A DNA stretch of 64,000 bases from Brasenia schreberi (Eukaryota; Streptophyta; Magnoliopsida; Nymphaeales; Cabombaceae): NCBI GenBank assembly GCA_036023115.1, contig JAYKKT010000046.1:5713501-5777500 (forward strand). Direction: 5' to 3'. Under the pieces are notes generated by a model that was given only the letters and a program-made list of their open reading frames with translations, did not search any database and was not told the origin of the DNA. Made by a program: the position numbers and the translations under genes. Below, piece after piece: positions 12,400 to 24,650 of the stretch; within the stretch, counting starts at the first letter, position 1; every line of letters starts with the position of its first letter.

Positions 12400-12575
12400 T
12401 GAAAATGTTAAAAAGAAGAAGAAGATGACCACAAAAGTATTGGAAAAAACTATAAAAAATGATATAATTTATATTGAGTTAACTGCTAGCATCACACATG
12501 ATAGGGCTATGTGGAAACAAAGAATCCATGTAGCCGACCCCATCTAATATGGGAAAAGGCTTAGTATTTGTTGTT
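12400..12575 (+). mobile_element. 5'-truncated LINE, C-terminal end of ORF2
   Basis: The reading frame through 12430-12545 gives EKTIKNDI, then ITHDRAMWKQRIHVADPI, the conserved C-terminal end of plant LINE reverse transcriptases with TTG-repeat tails. It is followed by TATGGGAAAAGGCTTAGT and a short T/G-rich tail. Nothing of the reverse transcriptase core remains upstream. Confidence 0.7.
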
Positions 12576-13156
12576 TTATTTGACTTGTGTGTGCCCGAGA
12601 AATCTAGTTGTATCTTTGATTTCACACTCAAGATTCAACTTTCACATCTCTACTGTTCAAGGTGGAGCCTAAACCAACCAAAACCAAGTTTTCTTATTGT
12701 CAAGCTTGTTTTTAACATTTAACTCATAAAAAAGATCATATTTTATTGTTTTCTTTTAATACTTGGAAAGTCATCGTTTCGGTCTACCCAACTTTTATCA
12801 TGCTTTTATATTGGATGTGACTCCATAAAAAAAAGTCCAATGAGTTTATTGTTGGTTCTCCTACTTAACTTCCTTTTTTTTCGTCCGGACTTGAGATTGG
12901 CAGAGAGAAAAAAAAGGATGAAAGAAAATGTTGCACGCTTTGGATTTGATTGGAAATCATTTTCTAGGACATTTGAGTGCGAAATCTGATGACTTGAACT
13001 CAATTGAACATCCCCTCAAGTGAATTTTTGAAAGATTATATGGTTCAATCAATTGAACTTTGCCTCACTCTAAAGGATTTTCTAGGCTAAAGATTGAAGT
13101 TAAACTTAATTTATTAGAGGACCAATGCGTTCATAGTCCCCACAAACCACACTTTT

Positions 13157-13283
13157 TTTTTTGTTATAAGATGAAGCTGAAGCCTAACACAGGCGCCCAC
13201 ACATGCACTCTGTGAAAGTCGAACTCCCCACCACCACCAACAGCAAACGGCGGTAGAGCACCCTGAGTCAATGCTCTCGGTGC
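13157..13283 (-). mobile_element. tRNA-derived SINE
   Basis: Minus-strand copy of the same family as 1295: B box GGGGAGTTCGACTTTC and 3' part GTTAGGCTTCAGCTTCATC followed by an A-rich tail. The flanks cacaaaccacactttt (13141-13156) and cacaaacaacactttt (13284-13299) form a 16-bp target-site duplication with one mismatch. Confidence 0.8.
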
Positions 13284-13909
13284 CACAAACAACACTTTTA
13301 ATCACTTCAATTGCATTAGTGTTATGATGATTAAGATTATAAAATCAAAACAAGTGAACGGAAACGAGGCCAAGTGGCAAACGCATTACGAGGGCGTTGC
13401 TTGCTGAGGATGTTACAGCCCTTCTTGTGAGAGATCACAATTTGGTACGATATGATTATAACAAGAGCTTTGGATCCATCTACGACGTTGAAGATGGCAC
13501 CATGACATGTGACTCATCTCATCTTGAGTAGTCTATTTTAGTCTTAATGGGCCACGACATGGATCTCACACTGGGTCCACTGCCCATAATGGAGATGGGT
13601 TTCACGTGGATTCGGATCTTTTGTATCACTACCGCCAGTTCCATCAGCTTCTGGGTCCTGTTAGGAATATCTGGTTCCTCTATTCAATGTTCTAGTCTCT
13701 ATACAAAAATTTAGAAAGTTTTCAATCGTTCCGGTTCGGTTCCTATCATAAACTGTAACCAAAATCTTGTCATGGTTAGATCGAATATGGTTTGCGCTGG
13801 TTCAGAAACCGACAGGGTCACGGATCGAATATATATACTTGATGCTTACAGTAAGACTACCACCCCCTATAAATATTTTATCTGCATATATATACTTTTA
13901 TATAAATGT

Positions 13910-14420
13910 AAATATATACAGAATAACTTCTAATTTAATAATATAAAATACCATACAATTTATTGTATGTTTTAAAATATATAAAATAATTATTAAAGAA
14001 TAATTTTATAAGTTTAAGTAGGACAAGACGGGACCGAGTTGTAACAAACAAAACGAGTGCCAAGTTTGATCCTCAAAACTCACAGATACAGAGTGTAAGC
14101 CACGGACAAAGTTGGGTGCCTATCTAGTTGCCCATAATAAAGAGTATGTATTATATAAAATATGCATATATCATATATTTATAAGTATTATATATATGTA
14201 TATTATATATTAATATAAATGTATACAAAATAACTTTCAATTTAATAATATAAAATACCATAAATATTGTATTCTTTAAGTATATAATATTAATTATTTT
14301 TTTCTGGAAAACATTTTTTAAGTGTAGTAGATTGGGACAGGACCAAATTATAACAAAGAGGGTACGAAACGGGTGTGGGGTTCAATCCTCAAGACCCGCA
14401 GAGACTAGATGTAGAAAGAA
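13910..14420. repeat. two diverged direct copies of an AT-rich unit
   Basis: Positions of about 13915-14105 and 14225-14415 share ATTTAATAATATAAAATACCAT, then a T-rich stretch, a GGGAC(C/A)-type word, TATAACAAA and GATCCTCAA-like words in the same order, spaced about 310 bases apart. The similarity is clear but interrupted. No coding content is seen. Confidence 0.55.
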
Positions 14421-15039
14421 GTTTGTAACGCTCGATGGATACAAGTGAAGCGAAAACCCGTTCCACCCTATCCCATTTTCATCCCTACTCTACTCTTGTT
14501 TAGAAAAGAAAGCCAAAGCTGGGAGCCCATAATAAAGTCTCTATTTTTCTATCAAAAAGTGTTCTTCATGTGCGACCCTCACGTTTGCCATGCATTATTT
14601 ACATAAATCAATTATATGGGGCCCTTTATAGTCGCTAAGTCAAAATTATGTTGGTTTTTTTAAGCTTGGAGCCCGATCGTCAACTTGGGGGCGTGGCCTA
14701 CTTTTTCTCTTCCGGAAATGAAGGGGTGCAGGTTTCTGGAACACGTGTAGCATTCGGGTTGATGGGTTGGTGGCTTTTGGACTAACCTCAAGGACTCTAC
14801 GACTCGGTCGATACGTTACTCTCGAAAGGGCTCAATTGAAATAAGTGAGCCAGCGATCCGATCCACTGGAGCTTAATTGTTCGAATCATAAAGTATCAAA
14901 AATAAGATTTTCCCACGCTAAGTGGGTCGAGTACATGGATTCTTAGTTGATGTTTGAGCTCGATGTCATGTCCTACGAAAGAGAAAACATGATCGACTAG
15001 AGCTTAATTGTTTGAATAATAAAATACTAAATTATAGCA

Positions 15040-15150
15040 CCGAGAGTGTTAGCTCAATGGTAAGACGCTCTAGCACTGTTGTTGCTTATGGGAGTTCGAC
15101 TCCCAAAGAGTGCAAATGTGTGTTAGGCTTCAGCCTCCACTTGTAACCAA
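15040..15150 (+). mobile_element. tRNA-derived SINE in a duplicated block
   Basis: The element reads GTTAGCTCAATGGTAAGAC (A box), GGAGTTCGACTCCC (a near-perfect B box) and GTGTTAGGCTTCAGCCTCC, ending TTGTAACCAAAA. It is the best-preserved tRNA-like copy in the window. It lies inside the second copy of a block whose first copy (about 14870-15000) shares CATGGATTCTTAGTTGA(T/C)GTT. No clean target-site duplication was found. Confidence 0.75.
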
Positions 15151-15621
15151 AACCATAACTAAGATTTCCTCTTTTCCCACACCAAGTGGATCGCCTACAT
15201 GGGTTCTTAGTTGACGTTGAGGTCGTGTCGTACGGGAATATGAATGGAAAAACACGACCGAGTTTGAGTCGGAGGGGGTTTCTCATGTGATGCACTCCAC
15301 TGGACGAGTCATAAATCCGATTCGGATGAAACCGAGTCAAAACCAGCTTTTCCATGATCCGGCATGGCCTTCGACTGCTTTCTCATCGTAATGGACCCCA
15401 CAAACTCTCTGGACACCAGTCCCCACTCTAATGGCCAAGCCCCACTCGCTCTTCTCTTTTCTCTAATTTATTCTCCCTCCTCTAACAACCGTTGTATTGA
15501 TACGGAGGAAGTATCAATTGGAAGCAGCCAGAATTTGTTCACTAGTTTTGGTTGTTACTGAGAATCGAGAAGTTGTTCTTTCTTTGCTGTTTTCCGGAAC
15601 TATAGCCTCCACAAAGGAAGT

Positions 15622-17772
15622 ATGGAGCGTTATGAATTTGTGAAAGATATCGGGGCGGGGAATTTTGGGGTTGCCAAGTTGGTGAGAGATAAGAGAACTA
15701 AGGAACTGTTTGCCGTCAAGTACACTGAGAGAGGCCAAAAGGTCAGGTTCTTTAGTCTCTATCTTTGTTGGTTTATTGGTCTTTTTGAAGAAATTTTGTT
15801 GGTGCCTTTTTTTTAAGGGCTCTGTGCTTTGCTGAATATTTCTTGTTTGGCAGATTGATGAGAATGTTCAGAGAGAGATCATCAACCACAGATCATTGAA
15901 CCATCCCAACATAGTTCGGTTTAAGGAGGTGCTGATTCATTGCACAAGTCAAAGTCGGGTTGTTTAATTTCTTCAAACCATTAATCTTGTACAGTCAGAG
16001 CCTTCTGCACCCATGTATGCTTGTTAATTAATAGATTGACTAGTAGCTGGCGAGGTGCGGTGGAGGAACCAAAAGACGATTGTTTTAGCGATTCTCTTTG
16101 GTTCAAGATATTAGATAGCCTATTAGGTATATTTAATCTGTGAATCTTTGAGATATTGTCAAACCGGATAATCGTGGTTTTTAGAGATGTTGACGGCAAT
16201 TCGATTCTTGTCAGTGATTCTTAAGCAGGACATAAAATAAGATGATATTTATCCTGGTTTCAAGATATAAAAGTGTTTCTGTTTCCTGTGGATTTTGTTG
16301 CTGCTCAGGATATGATACATTTTTTGACATCTCGGCTTTGATGGCCTGTTCTGTTTCTTGATCACTATGCAATCATGCTTAACTGAAGTAATTAATCCCA
16401 CTTAGAGTTTCTGAAGATTTGAATTTGAGTTTCCAGGTGCTGCTTACTGAGACTCATCTAGCCATTGTAATGGAGTATGCCGCTGGGGGAGAGATCTTTG
16501 AGCGAATATGCAACGCAGGGAGATTCAGTGAAGATGAGGTTTTTTTGAACTTGTGATCGTATAACATTGAAGTTATTAATCCATTAGATATATCCATCAA
16601 TTTCAGCAAGTTTACGTGTTCGTTTTGTTCGTCAATGATGTATTTTAAACAGGCAAAATTTTTCTTCCGGCAACTAATATCGGGTGTCAGCTATTGCCAC
16701 TCTATGGTGCATACTCTGCCCTCATCAGTGTGGTGTTTCAGTTTATTTGGCTCTGCTTTTACTTGCGCATTTTTGTTGCAGGAGATCTGTCATAGAGATC
16801 TGAAACTTGAGAACACTCTTTTAGATGGGAGCACGGCGCCTCGCGTTAAAATTTGTGATTTTGGCTACTCAAAGGTACATTCATTATCTCAATCTCTTGT
16901 AATTTGTCTCTGGTACTTGATACTTTTTCTATGTTTTTGCAGTCTGCTGTTTTTCATTCTCAGCCCAAGTCAACCGTAGGAACGCCAGCATATATCGCTC
17001 CAGAGGTCTTAGCTCGACGCAAATACGACGGAAAGGTTAAGACTCACCATTTGCACACTATTGAATATTCCACCGTCATATTGCTTCTCTCAGATCATTT
17101 AGTCCTAAATTCATAGAAGTTACAGATTGCAGACGTTTGGTCTTGCGGGGTTACACTATATGTCATGCTTGTTGGTGCTTATCCCTTTGAGGATCCAGAA
17201 GACCCAAAAAACTTTAAAAAGACAATCGAAGTAAGCTTTTCTCTTCATGCTAATTTGCTTGTCAGCATGAATAAAGCACTAATAAAGGTCTTGGATTTTC
17301 ACAGAGAATACTCAGTGTCCACTATTCTATCCCTAACTATGTGCGTGTTTCTGCGGACTGCAAACAACTCCTTTCTCGAATATTTGTTGCAAACCCTGAG
17401 AAGGTAAACAAATAGCAGATCAACCTAAGTGGTTGAAAAGCATTAGTTTTTCATTAGGAATTGGCTATCTTATATTTCTTTTTTCTTCTGTTGAGTCAGA
17501 GAATAACTATTCCGGAGATAAAGAATCATCCATGGTTTCTAAAGAACTTGCCAGTTGAACTGATAGATGGAGAATCAGAAAACTACTATGATCTAGATGA
17601 TCCTCCTCAAAGTATTGAAGAAATAATGATGATCGTGCAAGAAGCTCGGAAGCCTGCAGACTTGCTCCAACTCAGTGGCCTACTGATTGGTGGCAGCATG
17701 GAGTTTGATGACATTGACACAGATGCAGATATCGATATCGAAAGCAGTGGAGATTTTGTGTGCGCAGTGTGA
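15622..17772 (+). CDS. SnRK2 serine/threonine kinase, SnRK2.7/2.8-like
   Basis: SnRK2 kinases act in osmotic-stress and ABA signalling. Nine exons fit GT-AG introns: 15622-15741, 15854-15928, 16437-16538, 16653-16706, 16782-16874, 16943-17035, 17126-17230, 17305-17403 and 17500-17772. They give 337 residues, the usual family length. Residues visible are the glycine loop GAGNFG (11-16), ATP lysine K33, catalytic HRDLKLEN (121-128) and DFG (143-145). The activation segment runs [17 protein letters not shown]. The SnRK2 box follows the kinase domain, and the C-terminus is Asp-rich, ending SGDFVCAV. The opening [20 protein letters not shown] and the acidic tail fit the SnRK2.7/2.8 subclass better than the ABA-dependent SnRK2.6 type, though this placement is by eye. 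All splice phases are zero and no damage is seen. Confidence 0.94.
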
Positions 17773-19001
17773 TTCATCTCTATGATTATGATTCACATGT
17801 GAAAGCAGTGAAGCTCTGAAATTCTGGGGATGAAACCTTTTGAGAGTTTTCTCTGTAGGAATGGTTTCTTATTATGCTATTATATGAAGATATAGCCTTG
17901 CTTCTTGTGGGTGCTTGGTGTAAATTACAGTTCAAGCTTTGTTAGCTGGAAATCAGTAAAGGATAAGGAAAGCTGAAAATATATAATTGAAAATTACCTG
18001 TTTAGTTTGCTATACATGTCTTCAACTGCTTTCGTAGAAACTGCCAGCAAGTTGGGTTGGAAGACTGATATGCTCCACACATCACAACTGCATTCCCATT
18101 AGTGGGGTTCGCTATCTCTCTCTCTCTCTCTCCCTCTCTGAAGTGGATTGATTGAAACCTTGTTGATCTACCATCAATGGGTGCAAGATTAGCATCAATG
18201 AAGCCTTTCATGGTAGGGCAATTCTCTTCAATGCAAAGAACGGATGCAGAAAATGTGTAGAAGACCTCGGTCGCTGCCTGTGAAAGGGAACATCTGAATT
18301 CTGCAGCTGCCATGAAAGCTTACAAGAATTCCCTGTTGAAGCATTAAACCTGAACAATGACATAAAGGGGAACTTAACAAGTGAGCATTGAAATTCATAA
18401 CTTCAGTTCATCCTTTCTTGTGCATTTCACAGAAAACAGGCTATCAGCAGTTATTGTGAGAAGCGGTTATACTGATAAGATTTGAAAAGAATCACAAAAG
18501 CAAGCCAAATCGGTTGATTGAAAAAGAAAGGAATTACCAGTAGGGCTGTATCACTATCTGAACGAGCCGAGACTATTTGCGGCTCTGCTTGTTTGAGCTA
18601 ATGCTTGTTTGTGGCTTATCTTTGTAGTCTTTGTCCCATTTGTATCACTTAAGACTAGCCAAGCTCACACAGACAAGATGTAAGCTAGATAACCGAGTGC
18701 AAGCCTTATCTTGCCTTGTGAGGCTCGCGAGACTAGCTGAGGCAAGCTTGGCCCGAGCAGGGCACACAGCTCATCTCCTTTCGCAGCCTTACCTCACGTC
18801 AATAATGACCATATGCCAATTCTTGTGGTTGAGTAAAAATGCTTCTTTATTTGAATAAGCATTCAAAGAAAACTTAGCTGGCCATTGGCCAACATGTCTT
18901 TACCACCAAAAGTAAATTATCAACTCTCTCATAAGTCATAAGTGTCAGCACATAGCAGATTTAAAAAAATTTAATAAGTTGACAAAAGGCAACATGATCA
19001 C
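17773..19001. other. intergenic between SnRK2 and the FAS1 piece
   Basis: It holds the SnRK2 3' flank, a short CT repeat near 18112-18137 and AGCTCG/GGCTC-rich repeat words at 18540-18790. A minus-strand frame at 18002-18313 starts with ATG, but I do not recognise its product. None of the later FAS1 exons can be found. Confidence 0.5.
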
Positions 19002-19805
19002 CTGAAACAGCCATTATGCGTTCATGGATCTTCTTTCGACATGTGCGTCGAACATATAGAACGGTTTGTTGGGCCTTGGGTAACAAGCGCAAATCTCTTG
19101 TCAAGAAAAAGACATGTATAGACTAAATCAATCTTACAATATAAAAACAGAGCAAATATCATCAGCCATTAAAACAGGCATGAAACCAAGCAGTTAACCA
19201 AATCATGGTACTGCCCACACAGAATTGCTCTAAACAATACGAACCTCCCAACACCACAGACAAATCGTAGATTCATCTTCAAGAGAATCTGCATCTGCCT
19301 TAGGAATCCCAAACATTGACCGCTGCCCCACAAACAGCACTGAGCTTCTCACAGCTGCCAGAGTGACTTGGTTCAAACTATCATCGTTCTCCTTCAATTT
19401 CGTGTAAATCTGGTCAACCAAATTAGAGAAAGGAAGTTCGCTCTCTTCCAGTAGGCAAGCTACTGCCCAATTATTAAGGCAGCGCATCTTTGCTTCAACA
19501 TTGTCCCCTTCTATTAAGACTAATTTTCGATCTGAGACCTCTTTGAAGTACTTGAACAAGCCATCTAGTTCAGAATGCAAAGAAGCGATTAACGATTGTG
19601 TCCCCGCATTTCCCATCTGGCCTGAATCGGTTGCTAAAAGAACTAAATTAGGTGAGAATCTCGGAAGGATGCAACCGTTAAAATCCTCGACCCTCTGAAT
19701 CTTATTTTCCAATGTATCCGATGCATTCGCTTCAAGGGAAGAATATTGCCGTTTGCGACCCTCTGAGACTGCGGTCTCCGTTATCAATCTCGAAAGATAA
19801 GCGCA
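19002..19805 (-). pseudogene. 5' fragment of FAS1 (CAF-1 large subunit)
   Basis: FAS1 is the large subunit of chromatin assembly factor 1, which loads H3-H4 on newly replicated DNA. One exon (19245-19805) gives ELDGLFKYFKEVSD, VACLLEESELPFSNLVDQIY, SVLFVGQRSMFGIP and ADADSLEDEST, then CLWCWE, all matching the N-terminal third of plant FAS1. A second (19002-19096) gives RDLRLLPK and VRRTCRKKIHERIMAVS, again FAS1. The acceptor of the second exon appears shifted by one codon relative to the family. No ATG precedes the first exon: a stop lies three bases upstream of an acceptor-like TTAG, so the true first exon is missing or further away. The KER region and the histone-binding C-terminus are absent. 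This is therefore a truncated copy. Confidence 0.8.
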
Positions 19806-20203
19806 CTAAGATTTTCGCCCAACTAATGTTGAAGCAAACTCTAGCCAAAACCAAAAAAACAGAGCACAATTAAGCATTATTTCATCAATCAAATATTAAA
19901 TATTCGACAATCTCGAAAACATTGCAGAGAATCACATACTTTTAAAGCTGAAAAATAAAACAACCATAATAGCCCCGATTACCAACTCTTTATCATCGAT
20001 CATTTTGCAAAATGCGAAATGATCACCAGGGTCATGCACCAAACCCCCTCAGATCATTGCCTCTGGGTCATCAAGGCAAGAGTCATCTTGTTTCTTACTA
20101 GGGCATCGACCCAATACTGGCCTGATCCGACGACCTCCGGTTCTTCCTCATATATCAGAATGAATCCAAGGCGCGGGCGCGGACACACAGATGTGTGTGT
20201 GTG

Positions 20204-20204
<1 letters not shown>

Positions 20205-20301
<97 letters not shown>

Positions 20302-20302
20302 T
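20205..20302. repeat. GA microsatellite
   Basis: About 90 bases of nearly pure (GA)n, preceded by a short TG run. A second, CT-rich tract lies at 20438-20470. Both give artefactual Leu/Ser or Arg/Glu open frames. Confidence 0.97.
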
Positions 20303-20436
20303 TGAGGGAAACCTTTACCGTTCATAAGACGAAGGAAGACGAAACCAATCGTGTGGAAAAATGGCAACCCGCTAGGCGGATGAATCCAACAGAACAACCG
20401 AATGACGACGGGAGAAACAGAGAGCCACTCAGCGAC

Positions 20437-20472
<36 letters not shown>

Positions 20473-22065
20473 GAGAAAGACTATGGGCGAATTCTGTACG
20501 TCGGATGGAGACGAACGGCGGGACTGTACGAAAACTTCGGAATTCCCTTCCCGCCAACTTTCAGGCGTTCAAAGAGGACTCGAGAAGATTTACCTTTAGC
20601 CGCACAAACTATTCCATATTTTCTGTTATAGTCCTACGAATCGGTGCCCCAATTGTTTAGAAATTGTAATTCGCCTCCAAAAATGTCAAACAATAAGATC
20701 AGGCGTCTAAGATACGAAGAATTTGCACAGACAAGCAGACCTGGCTTGGTCCGAGTAAGCCAGGACCGACGACTCGAAATCATCGGTTTTGATTCCACTA
20801 TAACCTGGAACCAAAATCCGATCCGATCTCTCTTCGGTTTTGGCTATGCTTTTGATTCTGTTGGTTCCAGGTCCAGTTTCATGATTAGTTCTGGTTCCGG
20901 TCTCATTCTAACAATTTAAGACTCAAGGTTAGGACTTAGGGTTTTAAAACCGGAAGAAAACCCGACCTTGAACCACCAATTCCAGTTTCAGTTTGATTCC
21001 TTGACGGCTGGAACTAGAACTGCACGGCAGGGTTCTTGATTAGAGCTTTCGTTCAAGAGGCCAGTTCCAACAGTGGTTCAACTCCACTCAGTGACGGATC
21101 TACATCGGGACGAGGTAGGGCTGTCACTCCACCTGAAATTCGAAAACCAATGAAAAAGTTACGCACAATCAAATGAATGGCTTCTATACATAATTCCTTT
21201 TGAATGGGCGAAATAACCGTAGCCTACAGAAGCAACCGTAGGCTACAGTTTTTCTATTGAGTTTCCAAGTTTTGGCGGGTCAGACGCCCAAGCTTAGATG
21301 ATCAGTTACAAATGCATACTGATAGACATGTTGTATTCCGGGTAAACTGGAGCCAACCTGGGGTTCCACTTTGAATTCAGAATAGCATGAAACCTGTAAT
21401 TTTATTAAAAGTTCTAAAGAAAGACCAAAAGTGACAGTTTTTGTTTCAATTTTATAAAAGGTGACCGGAATTGAACCGGGTGGTCTTCGTTTCCTGGTCC
21501 GGTTCAATTTCAGTGGGAATCATTGGGACAATTAGAAACCGGACGTGTCTACATGCTGATATATGGATTCTATGTTGCCATGGCACGCAATTTGTCTTAT
21601 GCTTGGCAATCATATTTTATCATTTTCTTTCAAATATTTTATTTCCTTTTTTATTTTTTAACGTAAAGTTTTGCTCCCATGAGCTCCACTGTAGAGAACT
21701 CCCATTATACCTTAACCATTGTTCATTTTATTGGTGTCATACAAACTTTTCTCGCCTAAAAAAATCTCGTCAAAATGCAAAAAACTTGTATAATACTTAT
21801 AACCAAAAGTGAGGTATTTTTAAAGTGACTATCCTTATCTTGAACCTCCTTGTGACATAAAAAGATTGTTACAAAAGAATTCGACCTAAAAGCTCCACGA
21901 AAATCAGGTTGTCAATGGAAGTATGTCTAGATAAATAAGGAAGTAGGGCTCAATATATCAAAATTAGTCAATTTGATCACTTTAATTGAGGCTCGCCAAT
22001 TTAACCCCACCTTAACAGTTTTACAGGTTATTCATCCCGCCTTAAAAAGAATTCCTAGATCTGCC

Positions 22066-22172
22066 AACAAGAGGTCGGAGCCTAATACACATGCATGCAA
22101 CCCCAGGAATCGAACTCGTGAAATGAGAGATGTGAGTTAGAGAGCCCTGCCAGGTGGGCTAACTTTCAGGGT
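22066..22172 (-). mobile_element. tRNA-derived SINE
   Basis: On the minus strand it reads GTTAGCCCACCTGGCAGGG, then ACGAGTTCGATTCCTGGGG (B box) and TATTAGGCTCCGACCTC. The 5' half resembles the CACCTGG-type copies near 56.8 and 57.7 kb rather than the CTCAACGG type. Confidence 0.7.
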
Positions 22173-22719
22173 GCAAATGTATAGTTATTATCTAGAGTGA
22201 TGCATAACCCAACAAGGACGAACTTTATGATTTGTTTGAACTCATTGCTTTCACATTTTTTTACTTAAACTGTTTTTGGTTCCTAATGAAAGGATTTACC
22301 GACAAATATTCGAGCTTACTTAAAGAAAAACCAAATGAAAAGGAAGGCTAAAAAAAGAAATGATCTTCTCATTGTTCACCTCATGTGGACCAACTGCAAG
22401 CTCGCCTCAAGTTAGGAGATGAGCTACGTCTTAGCTCATATAGTCGACTAGGACAAGCTGCGGACTCACCTGGTTTGCCACTTAAAGGTTCATGAATGAT
22501 AGGGTCTTACATGGGTGGAGTTCTCTGTATCCAACAAAGATTAGGAGGATGTACTGTAAGGTGTTGGTGTCTCTCACTCTCTCTTTATACATAGAACACC
22601 CATGTAAAAGAACACTCTTGCATGATGAGTTCTAAGCTCAAATAAAGGAAGAGGGTTGCGTTAGGTTTCCAACAGCTATCATAAAACTTTGTTGAACTTA
22701 CTATGAATTCTTTAGAAAA

Positions 22720-22780
22720 CTAAGAATCCATGTAGTCGACCCCATCTAGTATGGGAAAAGGCTTAGTTGTTGTTGTATAT
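22720..22780 (+). mobile_element. LINE/SINE 3' end with TTG tail
   Basis: AAGAATCCATGTAGTCGACC, then CCATCTAGTATGGGAAAAGG and CTTAGTTGTTGTTGTA: the same 3' terminus as at 8305, 12500 and 48816. Only the last 60 bases or so remain. Confidence 0.75.
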
Positions 22781-23536
22781 ATATAGAGAGATCTAGTGTG
22801 AAACCTAGTTTATGATCAAATCTACTCAAACATTTTTATCGTTTGATTAGCATGATTAATAATAAATATTTAAATTAAAAGTATCATTGTATTTTTATAA
22901 TTTGCATTTAATGTATTATATGCATTGTATGAGAAATAACTTAGTTGTTCTAATATACTATATACATTAAATACTTTTTGCTTTATCATATCAATTGTTC
23001 GTCTTAAAGATTGAACGATTGAAATTATAGTAGATTTCAACATGAACAAGGTTTGAGCATTTACCACTACCTCTCTCTCTCTCTTTATACATACAACATA
23101 CTTAAATATTTTCAAACATCTCCATTGTTTGATACACACGATCAATAGATTTGAATAAAAAACAACTTTGTGTCATTATACTTTTTGTACTCTCATTAAT
23201 GCACAAGGCACAATCTCTTTTTTACATTCCATCTGCAGTATTAATCACGTCAATCAAGTGATAAAAATGTTTTAGTATATTTAAGCATGAATTAGATCGA
23301 CCATATACCTTTCTCTCTATATAGAGAGAGCATAGTCCATGCACACATAAATTCATTTTAAACATGCTTTTGAATCTCAAAAATTCCATCAACACATTGG
23401 TGATTGAAATTCAAATTTCAAAAGTAAAAAAAGTATATTAATATTTGTTTGCATGTAGAAGAAATATATTGAGTAAAAATTGCTTTTACAATTCGAGATC
23501 TTTGATATCAAATTGCAATAAATGTGTGCATGTACT

Positions 23537-23538
<2 letters not shown>

Positions 23539-23613
<75 letters not shown>
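23539..23613. repeat. CT then TA microsatellite
   Basis: About 32 bases of (CT)n pass directly into about 43 bases of (AT)n. The same compound order recurs at 49690, 55303 and 61690. Confidence 0.97.
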
Positions 23614-23617
<4 letters not shown>

Positions 23618-24478
23618 CTATCCAACTATCTAGATGGCATTCCATGTCTTCAAGAGGCCAAGAGTCTTATTTTGATCTATACACAGTCAAATAGAAAAGA
23701 AAAACTTTATTACAAGAAAAAATGTGGTACGCGGTTACGCCAGACAGGTCTGCGGCTTGGCTCACTCTCCTATATGAGCCGAGACTGGCTATCCTTATTG
23801 GGTTGATAATCTGAGACAGGATGAGCCAGGGGATCCTACTATACTAATACCCATTGAAGGGCGATGGGATGTACGTGCTCTAATTCATGTTAATTTGCTG
23901 ATAATTAATGAAGGATGCGTGCATCCATTTATTTGCGGACCTAGATTTTTTTTTGTGGCCAAGTTCATTCGGGTCGAATTCAGTACATTTGCATATAACC
24001 AGATCATACTTATATGGCAGTATTAATTAGGCCAAGAAGCTAACTGTCAATAATGGCATGTGAAGGGATTCTGCCATTAGCACCAGAAACGTTTAAAATA
24101 GCTGTGCGCTACTGATGCATGCCATTTTTTGTCTCTCTTCTGCAGGAACCTAACAGTAAAAAGAAACGGCAACCACGAACTTGAAGGTGAGACTTCATGG
24201 TTTGGCTAAGGACGTGTATGTCACATCACATGCATGCTTGGTTGCTAGCTACTCACTTAACAGTTCATCTCTCTTTCTCGCCTCGGACATCGACAGTGAT
24301 CTCTCTCTCTCTCTAGATCTGAGATTAATACTTGAAGGGCCAGTCAATAGTAAAGTTCTGATATATGCAGTAACTCTAGGAAAGGATCAAAAGGTCCTCG
24401 CAGATTCTTAGGAGGAGACCGTTGCTAACACCTATTAGAAACAGTTTCCTGCATGTAATGGTTTTGATCATCTCCACA

Positions 24479-24578
24479 TTTGAAACGAGTAGTTGAGTTC
24501 TTAAATTTCTAGTAATTAACTATAGGAATGAATTACATTATTCTGGTTCGTAAATTAGGAGCAATAAGGAGATTAAGT

Positions 24579-24626
<48 letters not shown>

Positions 24627-24650
24627 AGATCTCAACTACTCGTTTTGATA
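24479..24650. repeat. inverted repeat around a TA microsatellite
   Basis: AACGAGTAGTTGAG at 24484-24497 is matched inversely by CTCAACTACTCGTT at 24633-24646, with (AT)n at 24581-24624 between. TTCGTAAATTAGGAGC also occurs twice in direct orientation, just before the TA tract and just after the hairpin. A small hairpin-forming element or local rearrangement is likely. Confidence 0.6.

Larger units (their letters stand above)
9900..15621. other. intergenic repeats before SnRK2
   Basis: Apart from the promoter side of the VQ gene (just above 9899), this stretch holds only repeats. There is a GGTTCC-type element (10335-10725) with a SINE nested in it, a LINE 3' end (12400-12575) and another SINE (13157-13283). 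A duplicated AT-rich unit lies at 13910-14420, and a duplicated block at 14870-15265 carries a SINE in its second half. The last 250 bases before 15622 are presumably the SnRK2 leader. Confidence 0.5.

Noticed and set aside
18002..18313. Minus-strand frame starting MAAAEFRCSLSQAATEVF
   Set aside because: I first considered it a later FAS1 exon, but it matches no FAS1 segment and contains a CT microsatellite; it is left unassigned.
20155..20397. Ser/Leu-repeat and Arg/Glu-repeat frames at the GA tract
   Set aside because: Pure dinucleotide artefacts, with no codon variety outside the tract.
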